DNA from: Bacillus sp. AFS037270
GTDB taxonomy: Bacteria > Bacillota > Bacilli > Bacillales_B > DSM-18226
NCBI RefSeq assembly: GCF_002585305.1
Contig: NZ_NUNF01000038.1
Location: forward strand, 60,597-124,596
Reading direction: 5' to 3'
DNA length: 64,000 nt
Made by a program: the position numbers and the translations under genes. The first letter of the stretch is position 1. Every line of letters begins with the position of its first letter. Under the pieces are notes generated by a model, which worked only from the letters and a program-made list of their open reading frames with translations, did no database searches and was not told where the DNA came from. Positions 25,575 to 33,719 of this stretch are shown here, piece by piece.

Positions 25575-27239
25575 TTATTCGACATATTGTGCTTGACGTC
25601 CCTTGGCATGAACTTCAGCGATATAATCACAGACCCTCCAAGCATTAGCCATCATTGTTAGTGTAGGATTAACCCCTAAGGATGTAGGGAAACTACTTCC
25701 ATCTAGTATGTAGAGGTTATCAACATCGTGTGCCTGGCACCACTTGTTCAAAACACTCTTAGATGGATCGTTACCCATTCTAGCAGTACCATGTTGGTGA
25801 CAGGTATTACCGGTTAATTCATTTTCGGGAATTACCTTGATGGTCTTCGTCGCTCCAGCTGCCTCGAGGATTTCAACGTTTTTGTTTATCATCCACTTCG
25901 CCATGTCAATGTCGTTCGCGTGTGGTTTATATGTGATTCTCGCAACAGGTAAACCCCAGGCATCCTTGACATCGGGATCAAGGTCCACTTTGTTAGATTC
26001 TTGAGGCAGATCTTGAAGGATAATACCAATTTTCATTGAGTGGTTGTAGAAGTCGCGATCAGCATCCTTCATGGCTATCCCCCACTCTGGTCTGTCAGGA
26101 CAAACCCAGTTTATAGGGTGTCCAACTTGTGAAGAAGAGGTAATACAACCGCCGATGTATCCCCTTTTCTCATCAGTCTCGTAGAACTGCATCGAGCCTG
26201 CGCTGATGTAGTGGCCAGCAAAACCGTGAAGAGGATCATGGAAATCCTTGTCAAAAATGCCTGTTGCGAACGCGTATTCATGGAATGTTGCGTACTTTCC
26301 AACCAGTCCACTGCTATTCGCCAAGCCGTCTGGGAATAAGTTAGACTTCGACATAAGTAACAACCTCGATGATTCTATAGCTCCAGGACATAAAATAACG
26401 ATGTTAGCCTCCTGTTCAACCTCGTGACCATCTGAATCGATGTAGATTACTCCCTTAGCATGACCCTCTTTATTTACGGTTATCTCACGAATCATACAAC
26501 CTGTTCGCAATTCGCAATTTCCTGTAGCTAAAGCTTCAGGTATAAAGCTAGTTAGCGTGCTTGAACGTGTGGTTCCCGGATCACCGTACTGATTCCAAAA
26601 TCCCGTGAAGTTTGCTGGAGTTCTTCCCCGATATGGCTTCGAAATTGAAGCATGTGGAATAGGAAACGCATTTACCCCTAGCTTCTCAGCACCCTCGTAA
26701 AATTTCTTCCCAAACTTGGTAGGTGGCAAAGGCGGTGTAGGGTACCCTTTACTCCGTCTTGGTTCATACTTGTTTGCTTCTGCAAGTCCAGATACACCAA
26801 ACTCCCACTCAACCTTAGTAAGATAGGGCTCAAGGTCATCATAAGTAATAGGCCAATCCGCCAGATCTGCACCTTCAACATCACCATGTAGAGTGTGCAT
26901 CTGAAAGTCTTGTTCTAATGGACGAGGGACCCAACCTGCCCAGTGAACCGTACCACCGCCTACCATCTGCGGAGTAGGTGAAAACTGGAACGTCCTTGCT
27001 TTATCATTTTCATCAGCTCTAACGGTCCTTGGGCTAATCTTCGGGTCCGGCCAAAGATAGTTTCGGTTAAGATATTTAAGTTCATCACCCGAAAAGTTTT
27101 CTATCTTCATACGAGGACCTTTCTCTAACACGACGACCTTTAATCCTGCTTCTGAAAGCACTTTTGCGGTGGTTCCACCAGTGGCACCTGCCCCTACGAT
27201 ACACACATCGACCTGATCTGGCTTCTTAATATACGTCAT
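25575..27239 (-). CDS. GMC-family FAD-dependent sugar dehydrogenase/oxidase
   Basis: A 554-residue GMC oxidoreductase. The FAD motif VCIVGAGATGGTTAKVLSEA lies near residue 12, followed by VVLEKG. Mid-protein features include MVGGGTVHWAGWVPRP. The C-terminal catalytic region reads TCHQHGTARMGND, with the terminal NPTLTMMANAWRVCDYIAE typical of GMC_oxred_C. Closest in layout to gluconate, fructose and glucoside-3 dehydrogenases. With the subunit-3-like protein downstream it should oxidise a sugar or glycoside. AAAGGGGAAGACAACTAT precedes the ATG. No export signal is seen. Confidence 0.86.
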   Translation of the reverse strand: MTYIKKPDQVDVCIVGAGATGGTTAKVLSEAGLKVVVLEKGPRMKIENFSGDELKYLNRNYLWPDPKISPRTVRADENDKARTFQFSPTPQMVGGGTVHWAGWVPRPLEQDFQMHTLHGDVEGADLADWPITYDDLEPYLTKVEWEFGVSGLAEANKYEPRRSKGYPTPPLPPTKFGKKFYEGAEKLGVNAFPIPHASISKPYRGRTPANFTGFWNQYGDPGTTRSSTLTSFIPEALATGNCELRTGCMIREITVNKEGHAKGVIYIDSDGHEVEQEANIVILCPGAIESSRLLLMSKSNLFPDGLANSSGLVGKYATFHEYAFATGIFDKDFHDPLHGFAGHYISAGSMQFYETDEKRGYIGGCITSSSQVGHPINWVCPDRPEWGIAMKDADRDFYNHSMKIGIILQDLPQESNKVDLDPDVKDAWGLPVARITYKPHANDIDMAKWMINKNVEILEAAGATKTIKVIPENELTGNTCHQHGTARMGNDPSKSVLNKWCQAHDVDNLYILDGSSFPTSLGVNPTLTMMANAWRVCDYIAEVHAKGRQAQYVE

Positions 27240-27272
27240 ATAGTTGTCTTCCCCTTTCTAGCGGGTTTCCTT

Positions 27273-27316
27273 CCGCAAAATGGATGGCTTTAACTATTTG
27301 TCCATCCATTTTGTGG
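27273..27316. terminator. 15-bp hairpin between the DJ-1/PfpI and GMC genes
   Basis: CCGCAAAATGGATGG (27273-27287) pairs with CCATCCATTTTGTGG (27302-27316), with one wobble pair. It may separate expression of the PfpI gene from the oxidative block, or stabilise the processed mRNA. It shares its core with the hairpin at 21290. Confidence 0.6.
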
Positions 27317-27414
27317 AGTATATTTTTTTCTTTGTCAAATATTATATTAGGATCAATAGAATGATAGTTTTCTTTCAATACTATTAATCCCTCATAATAA
27401 TTCGTCCGCACCGA

Positions 27415-27957
27415 TTAAACTTCACTTGCTACAGACACACGTTCTAAGTATCCAACGATTTCACGGGCGAAGGCTGGTAAATCGACAGGTGTTCTGGCCG
27501 TAATTACGTTCCCATCACACACTACCTCAGCATCTACCCACTCGCCTCCAGCGTTAACTACATCATCGCGAATTGGCAGGTATCCCGTCGCTTTCCGCCC
27601 GCGTACTGCACCCGCAGAAACTAGCATCCATCCACCGTGGCAAATAGCTGCTGTTAGTTTTCCAGACTCGTATGCTCCTCTGACCAAATCAACCATTGAT
27701 TTATGAAGTCGCATATGATCTGGGGCAAACCCACCAGGAACGATTACAGCGTCAAACTCATCAAAATTCACTTCATCTGCTGATTTGTCAGCATCCATTG
27801 GATAACCAAGCTTACTATGATAAGTTGATTTTGTTCCAGAGCCAACAACTACAACCGTTGCCCCCTCCTCTTGCAATCGATATACTGGATACCAGGCTTC
27901 CATTTCCTGATAATCGTCTTCGATGAGTAATGCGACTTTCTTACCTTGTAATTTCAT
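27415..27957 (-). CDS. DJ-1/PfpI-family protein (glyoxalase III/deglycase-like)
   Basis: About 180 residues. The nucleophile is C106 in AAICHGGWML, in the usual nucleophile elbow. The glutamate in LLIEDDYQEME and the GGFAPD loop complete the typical site. DJ-1/PfpI proteins act as deglycases, glyoxalases or chaperones and are cytoplasmic. The ATG at 27957 is chosen because GGAGGGAG lies 8 bases upstream; the longer frame starts inside that site. It lies between isochorismatase copy B and the GMC gene and could detoxify reactive carbonyls formed by sugar oxidation. Confidence 0.85.
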   Translation of the reverse strand: MKLQGKKVALLIEDDYQEMEAWYPVYRLQEEGATVVVVGSGTKSTYHSKLGYPMDADKSADEVNFDEFDAVIVPGGFAPDHMRLHKSMVDLVRGAYESGKLTAAICHGGWMLVSAGAVRGRKATGYLPIRDDVVNAGGEWVDAEVVCDGNVITARTPVDLPAFAREIVGYLERVSVASEV

Positions 27958-28012
27958 TTCGATTTCTCCCTCCATTAATTCCTCTAGTAGTACAATCTAT
28001 CAATCTTTTATA

Positions 28013-28747
28013 TTAAGCTTGCTGTAAGTTCTTCTTTGCTGCTTCCACTCTTTCGAAAAGTTCGTAACTCGTAATAACGTCCCCGTAGTTCATTTGGATA
28101 TTTCTTAAAAATTCCCAATGTTGTCCATATCCTAGTGGTGTATCATCAGTATGGAAGCTAGGTACTGCAGCCGCACAGTCTGCAAGCACGACTACCTTAT
28201 AATTTTGATTCCATGCGTCGATTGTAGTCGTAATGACGCAGTTAGCAGTTGAGATACCAGCAATTACAAGAGTATCCGAGCCATTTTCTCTCATGAATTC
28301 CCCTAGTGCAGTACTTTGAAAGGCGCTGAAACGGCTTCTTCTTACAACCGGTTCTCCTTCCCTTGGTTCAAGCGTACCGGAAAAACTGTCCGTCTGAGGA
28401 TTGCCCCAGCTTGCTGGTGACTCAGGCGTTCCACAGTTTAATGCTGGCCATTTTAAAGCACAGATTCCTTTGTCATGCCCATCAGGACGAAGTCCCCACT
28501 GTGAAAATACGATTTGGCTGCCTTCCTGACGGAAACGTTCAAGGACTTTTTCAACCGGTGCAATAACGTCTTGACCGCTAGGAGCGCCTCCCACACTTGG
28601 AATATATAACGCACCTTCCGGATCGTTACACATCGGCTGCATATCCAATACAAGCAGTGTTATTTTCTTCGGATCAATCTCCTTTGCAATCATGGAACTT
28701 CTATCAATTACCTTATCAATATTTTCGTATGTGAATTTTAAAGACAT
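28013..28747 (-). CDS. Isochorismatase-like cysteine hydrolase, copy B
   Basis: A 244-residue protein identical to copy A (21400-22134) except at three positions (T30I, Q210L and G224E, by my alignment). The DNA differs at additional silent sites, so the duplication is not brand new. It retains D35, C170 and the unusual R137. GAGGAGGAATTCGAA precedes the ATG. It lies 28 bases downstream of the FadR-type regulator, so both may share a transcript. Confidence 0.82.
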   Translation of the reverse strand: MSLKFTYENIDKVIDRSSMIAKEIDPKKITLLVLDMQPMCNDPEGALYIPSVGGAPSGQDVIAPVEKVLERFRQEGSQIVFSQWGLRPDGHDKGICALKWPALNCGTPESPASWGNPQTDSFSGTLEPREGEPVVRRSRFSAFQSTALGEFMRENGSDTLVIAGISTANCVITTTIDAWNQNYKVVVLADCAAAVPSFHTDDTPLGYGQHWEFLRNIQMNYGDVITSYELFERVEAAKKNLQQA

Positions 28748-28775
28748 TTCGAATTCCTCCTCATATTTTTGAATT

Positions 28776-29516
28776 TTATTTTATTAGGTCATGACTGGCG
28801 GTTACATGTCCTTCACCCCCTTTAAAGAGCTCTGCTATTTCAAACTCTACTGCCTCCACATGGTCTTTAGCCGCCTTACGAGCTGCAGAAGGTTTACGAG
28901 CTAAGATGGCTTCGGTCAAAATTCGATGGCCCTCATTAGCCTTTTCTCTTCTCCCAGGAAGCTTGATCGTTCGTAAAGAATATTCAATCAGTACATCTTT
29001 AAGATTTTCCATTATATTGATAAAGATTTTGTTTTTAGTCGCTCTTGCTATTTCAATATGTAGAGCGACATCTAATTCAACAAAGGCTTCATCCGATAAT
29101 CTATTATCTTTAAGTTGTTCTAGAATATGGATTAACCCATTGGCAGAACTGGTGGTAATTCTCTCTGCAGCTCGAAAAGCGGTTTCGCTTTCTAGGACAA
29201 GCCTTGCCTCAAACAATTCTGGCACTGTGGTTCCCTCTATCACCAGAAGGGATGCCAAGCTCGAACTAATGGTTTCCCGCCCGCTGCTAACAATGGTGCC
29301 TACACCATGAACTATACGAACAGACCCTTCAGCTTCAAGACTCTTAAGCGCTTCTCGTATAGAGCTCCGGCTAACACCGAACCGTTCCGCAAGCACTTTT
29401 TCTGGAGGCAGTTTATCCCCTACCTTATACTCTCCGCTTTGCAGTATCTCTTGAAGCTTAGCAGCTACATCAAGGGAAACTTTTGATCTTTTAATAGGTT
29501 GAATGTATGATGCCAT
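28776..29516 (-). CDS. FadR/GntR-family transcriptional regulator 1
   Basis: A 246-residue regulator. The GntR winged helix is at residues 15-80 (PPEKVLAERFGVSRSSIREA). A C-terminal FCD all-helical effector domain follows, with metal-binding pattern residues in DVALHIEIARATKN and HRILTEAILARKP. FCD proteins sense organic acids and sugar acids. AGGAGGTGTGAT precedes the ATG. A 35-bp element identical to one before regulator 2 lies about 245 bases upstream. It is the immediate upstream neighbour of the oxidative operon and its likely controller. Confidence 0.88.
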   Translation of the reverse strand: MASYIQPIKRSKVSLDVAAKLQEILQSGEYKVGDKLPPEKVLAERFGVSRSSIREALKSLEAEGSVRIVHGVGTIVSSGRETISSSLASLLVIEGTTVPELFEARLVLESETAFRAAERITTSSANGLIHILEQLKDNRLSDEAFVELDVALHIEIARATKNKIFINIMENLKDVLIEYSLRTIKLPGRREKANEGHRILTEAILARKPSAARKAAKDHVEAVEFEIAELFKGGEGHVTASHDLIK

Positions 29517-29760
29517 ATCACACCTCCTTTATTTTCTGTCGTTTTTATTTTGGCAATTTAGATAATATTAAGAAAATTATCATTAAAAAAATTTAAGTGT
29601 TTTAATGTATTCGCTTTCAAAATATTCTCTAACTCTTAAATCTTTCAATAATCAATAAGTAGGTAGCAGTAGTAGATAATGTGATGTAGGTTCTCTGTTG
29701 CAGGCAATTTGCTGTAGATGATCTGTGGTGATGTTTCGTTGTCGGTTATCTGTTGTCTGT

Positions 29761-29795
29761 TGTCTGTTGTAGGTTGTCTGATATCTAATAACAGA
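29761..29795. repeat. 35-bp element upstream of FadR regulator 1
   Basis: Starts TGTCTGTTGTAGGTTGTCTG and ends ATATCTAATAACAGA. It is identical over 35 bases to 31103-31137 upstream of regulator 2. TCTGTT and AACAGA near its ends form an inverted repeat. It is preceded by reiterated TGTTGTC. Candidate operator of the FadR-type regulators. Confidence 0.6.
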
Positions 29796-29982
29796 TTAAC
29801 CCAGGATGGATGGGTCTGTCAACGAAAAAAATAAAAAAATCTAAATATTTTGTAAATTAATATTTTAGAATTATTTAATGTCTAGTAATAAAAATTGGAA
29901 AATCTGAAATAGTGCAATTTTCCCCATTTAAAATTGTTTTTTTAGTATCCTAATATCATGGGTAATTTGATAGTTAGTGAAA

Positions 29983-30068
29983 ATTCCTTGTCTCATATGT
30001 TACTTACATGATAACTATCAAACAATTAACAATATTGAGTTAATTACTCAGCTATCTTGCGGTCTTTA
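29983..30068. repeat. About 86-bp intergenic element, copy 1
   Basis: Contains CTTGTCTC, then ATGTTACTT, then TCAAACAATTAACAATATTG followed by AGT, then ATCTTGCGGT, in the same order and spacing as 40199-40284. The central TCAAACAATTAACAATATTG is fully conserved. In this copy AATTAAC and GTTAATT also form a palindrome around CAATATTG. It lies just beyond the terminator of regulator 2. Confidence 0.6.
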
Positions 30069-30152
30069 AAGATCTTAGTATTTTTGCTAAATATTTCACT
30101 AAACTCGATTGAATTTTTTGAAAGTCACTTTTAATGAATTGAACATAAAAAA

Positions 30153-30169
30153 ACCGGGCATAGCCCGGT
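30153..30169 (-). terminator. Terminator of FadR regulator 2
   Basis: ACCGGGC, a 3-base loop, GCCCGGT, flanked by A-run and T-run on both strands, so it works in either direction. The minus-strand trailer is TTTTTTTATG. Confidence 0.9.
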
Positions 30170-30250
30170 CCTTTTTGCTTAGCGAAGTTTGTACTCTTGC
30201 CTTAACATTTTGCTAGACATTTCATTCTAACTAGCCGTCATGACTGGTAG

Positions 30251-30967
30251 TCACACATTTTCTCTCTTAAAGAGATCAATTATTTCTAATTCTACCGCTT
30301 CCACATGTGCTCTAGCAGCCTTACGTGCTGCTGAAGGTTTACCAGCTAAGATCGCTTCGACCAAAATCCGATGACCCTCATTCGCCCTTTCTCTTCGTCC
30401 AGAAAGCTTGATCGTTCGCAATGAATATTCAATCAATACATCCTTAAGATTTTCCATTATACTGATGAAAATTTTGTTTTTTGTCGCTTTTGCAATTTCA
30501 ATATGGAGAGCGACATCTAATTCAACATAGGCTTCATCTGATAATGTATTGTCATCGAGTTGTTCTAGAATTCTCCTTAATTCATTCGCGGAAGAAGGAG
30601 TGACTCTCTCAGCAGCCCGAAACGCAATTTCACTTTCTAAAACCAGTCTTGCCTCGAACAATTCTGGTACTGTGGTACCCTCTATGACAAGAAGCGATGC
30701 CAAACTCGAATTAATTGTTTCCCTGCCACTACTACTAGTTACAAATGATCCTACACCATGTACTACACGAACAAATCCTTCAGCTTCAAGACTCTTCATT
30801 GCTTCTCGTATGGAGCTCCGGCTGACACCAAAGCGTTCAGAAAGCACTTTTTCCGTAGGAAGTTTATCCCCTACCTTATACTCTCCACCTTGCAGCATCT
30901 CCTGAAGCTTGGCTGCGACGGCGAGGGAAACTTTTGTTCTTTTTATAGGTTGAATAGATGTATCCAT
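30251..30967 (-). CDS. FadR/GntR-family transcriptional regulator 2
   Basis: About 238 residues, a close paralogue of regulator 1. The winged helix contains KLPTEKVLSERFGVSRSSIR. The FCD domain has DVALHIEIAKATKN and HRILVEAILAGKP. The ATG at 30967 has TTGGAGGTGTCATA upstream; the longer frame is unsupported. Downstream of its stop the DNA still resembles the coding end of regulator 1, so its C-terminus appears shortened by mutation. It has its own terminator (30153) and a 35-bp upstream element shared with regulator 1, pointing to tandem duplication. Confidence 0.86.
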   Translation of the reverse strand: MDTSIQPIKRTKVSLAVAAKLQEMLQGGEYKVGDKLPTEKVLSERFGVSRSSIREAMKSLEAEGFVRVVHGVGSFVTSSSGRETINSSLASLLVIEGTTVPELFEARLVLESEIAFRAAERVTPSSANELRRILEQLDDNTLSDEAYVELDVALHIEIAKATKNKIFISIMENLKDVLIEYSLRTIKLSGRRERANEGHRILVEAILAGKPSAARKAARAHVEAVELEIIDLFKRENV

Positions 30968-31102
30968 TATGACACCTCCAAAATTTTCTATCGTTGTAAT
31001 TCCTTTTTCACACAACAATTTAGGTAATTTAATAACAAATAATTAAAAGTTTAAAGTGATTTTAAAATTTCTCTTTTAATCTTGTTAACGTTAAAAGTTA
31101 GA

Positions 31103-31137
31103 TGTCTGTTGTAGGTTGTCTGATATCTAATAACAGA
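31103..31137. repeat. 35-bp element upstream of FadR regulator 2
   Basis: Identical to 29761-29795, about 136 bases upstream of the regulator 2 start. Same TCTGTT/AACAGA inverted ends. Confidence 0.6.
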
Positions 31138-31512
31138 CTAAAACACGAAAAACGATCTGTCAAAGAAAAAATTAATAATTCGAAAATATTTAACAACTAA
31201 AATTTTGAATTATTATATGATTTGCTGAGGACAAAAAATGTATCTTTCACTTACTGTTTATCATTTAATTAGAATTGAATTTAATATGGAGGTGATTATT
31301 TGACTTTGAATTGATGAATTAAGGGATATGTTGATATTATTTTTATCAGTGTATTCTATTTCTGGGGGACAAAGATTATTTATTTTCACAGAAAAAAAGG
31401 ATAAATAAGACACTTAACAGCGTTCATCTATCCTTTATTTTCTTATATTTATTTTGGCATTTGCTTGAATCTCCAGATTTTCTATCTATTTCATAGCATT
31501 CTCGCCTGAAAA
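31138..31512. other. Intergenic stretch with one hairpin
   Basis: No gene seen. AAGGATA near 31397 and TATCCTT near 31428 could form a weak terminator-like stem followed by TATTTTCTT on the plus strand. The rest is A/T-rich without coding signal. Confidence 0.45.
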
Positions 31513-31549
31513 AACAACTGACCTTGGTTTAATGCCGAGGTCAGTTGTT
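31513..31549 (-). terminator. Terminator of the second ABC/cassette operon
   Basis: AACAACTGACCT and AGGTCAGTTGTT form a 12-bp stem; inner bases GG and CC extend it. On the minus strand it is followed by TTTTTTCAGG. It lies 27 bases after the isomerase copy-2 stop. Confidence 0.9.
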
Positions 31550-31575
31550 ACACATTTGCTTCGTAACCGTTTTAT

Positions 31576-32544
31576 TTAAGCCCACCACATATCCGTTAAC
31601 TGCTCTTTAAACAGGATGTCCTTTAGTAGAGAGATAGCTTTACTTAGCCCCTCATCGTTGGATGCAAGCATGTCTTCATGTTCAATCGAAAGAACATAAT
31701 CATATCCGACAGAACGGAGTGCACTAACCATATCCTTCCACACTTTTCCATCATGTCCATACCCTACTGAACGGAATGACCATGAACGCTCAAGGATATC
31801 GCTATAATGTTTTGTATCTAGGACACCATTAATTTTGATATTGGCTTGATCTAAATAAGTATCCTTTGCATGGAAATGGAAGATGGCATTTTCCCGGCCT
31901 AATTTCTTAATTGCTTCAACAGGATCTATTCCCTGCCAAACAAGGTGGCTAGGGTCGAAATTGGCGCCTATATTTTCCCCAGCGTATTCTCTTAATTTTA
32001 ATAGTGTTTCAGGATTATAGACTATAAAGCCTGGATGCATTTCAAAAGCTACATTTAAACCATGTGACTTGGCATATTGAGCTTCTTCCTTCCAGTATGG
32101 AATAACCACTTGGTTCCATTGATAATTCAGCACATCCAAATATTCAGGCGGCCATGAACATGTAACCCAGTTTGGATTTTTAGCACCCGCATGGTCACCA
32201 GGGCAGCCAGAAAAACCATTCACAACCGGTACCCCTAAACGTTCCGCCAACAAAACCGTTTTTCTCCAAACCTCATGAGATCCGTTAGCAAACTTTTTAT
32301 CGGGATGCAGCGGATTTCCGTGGCAGCTTAAACCACTAATCGTTAACCCTCTGCTTTCTATTGCCTGTAAGAAACCTCTGGCTTTTTCCGGTGACTCCAA
32401 TAATTCATCCGGATTGCAGTGATGGTTCCCGGGATAATTCCCTGTCCCCAATTCCACTGCTTCTACACCCATCTCAGCTAATTTATCGAGCATGGCTTCG
32501 AACGGAAGATTTTGATATAAGACCGTGAAAACTCCTAGCTTCAT
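31576..32544 (-). CDS. TIM-barrel sugar phosphate isomerase/epimerase, cassette copy 2
   Basis: A 322-residue paralogue of the enzymes at 10885 and 48763. It keeps VAFEMHPGF, NFDPSHLVWQG, FHFHAKDT and SIEHEDM, the predicted metal site, and the DMWWA C-terminus. The ATG overlaps the dehydrogenase stop by 4 bases, with AGGAGGT inside that gene's last codons. It is the last gene of the 40.1-31.6 kb operon. Differences from copy 1 are scattered, e.g. HPDKKFANGSHEVWRKT. The same reaction on the same or a related substrate is expected. Confidence 0.85.
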   Translation of the reverse strand: MKLGVFTVLYQNLPFEAMLDKLAEMGVEAVELGTGNYPGNHHCNPDELLESPEKARGFLQAIESRGLTISGLSCHGNPLHPDKKFANGSHEVWRKTVLLAERLGVPVVNGFSGCPGDHAGAKNPNWVTCSWPPEYLDVLNYQWNQVVIPYWKEEAQYAKSHGLNVAFEMHPGFIVYNPETLLKLREYAGENIGANFDPSHLVWQGIDPVEAIKKLGRENAIFHFHAKDTYLDQANIKINGVLDTKHYSDILERSWSFRSVGYGHDGKVWKDMVSALRSVGYDYVLSIEHEDMLASNDEGLSKAISLLKDILFKEQLTDMWWA

Positions 32545-33719
32545 ATAAGTACCTCCTTACCAGCTTGAACCTTCACCCATTTCTGCTGCTGGTTACTTTC
32601 CAAGATAGCATCGGTAATACACATGGAAATGTGGCCATCTTCAAATGTAGCAAAATTAGGTTTGTCTGTTTTCAAGCTCTTGCCATCACGAACAAATGAA
32701 TAGAAATTCAACATCATATTTTTCAATGCATCCGGCCAGCCTTCATTATGGCCGCCAGGGTGGTGGATTGCAGACCTTGCTTCTGGAGTAAACAGGGAAG
32801 GATCTGCTAGCAGAATCTCATTTGCCCGATCCCTGTGTCCGATCCATAGCTTTTCTGGCTCCTCTTGATTCCAGAAAACAGAGCTTTGACTGCCATTGAT
32901 TTCAAAGCTTAATCTATTTTTCCGTCCAGCACTTACCTGGGATACCGTAAATACTCCTCTGGACCCATCTTCAAAACGGACAAGAACGGAAGCATAATCT
33001 TCTGTATTGATTGAAACATCTTCATACTCTTGTTCCTCTATATTCTGTGCACTAAACGTAGCAATTGTATTTTTGGCTTTCTTTCTGACAGGAACAACCG
33101 TTGCTAAATCAGCGAAAACTTCCACAATTCGCTTTCCTGTTACATATTGTACTGTATCGCACCAATGGGAGCCAATATCGGCAACTGCTCGAGATTTCCC
33201 GCCTACTTCTGGGGCGAGACGCCAGTTGAAATCTGTTTCAAACAATAACCAATCTTGCAGATAGCTTCCATGAACCAAGTTCACTTTTCCAAGGTCACCG
33301 TTTACAACCATTGCGTGTAAGTTTTGTACACTGGCATGCTGTCTGTAATTAAAGTTCACCCCATGGACAACACCGTGTTTTTCTGCTAGTTCTAGTAATT
33401 CTGCCGATTCTTCACTATTCATCGCCAGCGGTTTTTCAGAGATGACATGCTTACCTGCCAAAATAATCTCTTTATTAATGGCAAAATGCAGGTGATTTGG
33501 CGTGCAATTGTGCACGACATGGATATCGCGGTCTTGTAGCATTTCACGATAATTGCCATAGGCTTTTGGAATCCCGAGTTCGGCAGCTTTTTTTTCTGCT
33601 GCTTCCTGACTGGTTTCCGCTAATGCAACTACTTCTACAAATCCCAGTCTTCTGATCGCCTCAATGTGGGTTGGTCCAATAAAACCTGTTCCGATGATTC
33701 CAACCTTTATCTTTTCCAT
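32541..33719 (-). CDS. Gfo/Idh/MocA-family dehydrogenase, cassette copy 2
   Basis: A 392-residue close paralogue of 11853 and 49731. It shares VGIIGTGFIGPTHIEAIRRL, SEKPLAMNSEESAELL, ADIGSHWCDTVQYVTGK and the C-terminal KEVLI. Start ATG immediately follows the TAA of the preceding dehydrogenase (TAAATG), with GAGGAG about 12 bases before. In this operon it lies downstream of a different Gfo/Idh/MocA enzyme and an ABC importer, so the cassette is linked to a transporter here, while copy 1 is linked to an MFS carrier. Confidence 0.85.
   Translation of the reverse strand: MEKIKVGIIGTGFIGPTHIEAIRRLGFVEVVALAETSQEAAEKKAAELGIPKAYGNYREMLQDRDIHVVHNCTPNHLHFAINKEIILAGKHVISEKPLAMNSEESAELLELAEKHGVVHGVNFNYRQHASVQNLHAMVVNGDLGKVNLVHGSYLQDWLLFETDFNWRLAPEVGGKSRAVADIGSHWCDTVQYVTGKRIVEVFADLATVVPVRKKAKNTIATFSAQNIEEQEYEDVSINTEDYASVLVRFEDGSRGVFTVSQVSAGRKNRLSFEINGSQSSVFWNQEEPEKLWIGHRDRANEILLADPSLFTPEARSAIHHPGGHNEGWPDALKNMMLNFYSFVRDGKSLKTDKPNFATFEDGHISMCITDAILESNQQQKWVKVQAGKEVLI

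Noticed and set aside
31576..32544. Naming the cassette pairs as C-glycoside deglycosidase systems
   Set aside because: The Gfo/Idh/MocA plus TIM-barrel pairing is similar, but no DUF6379-type partner subunit was seen nearby.
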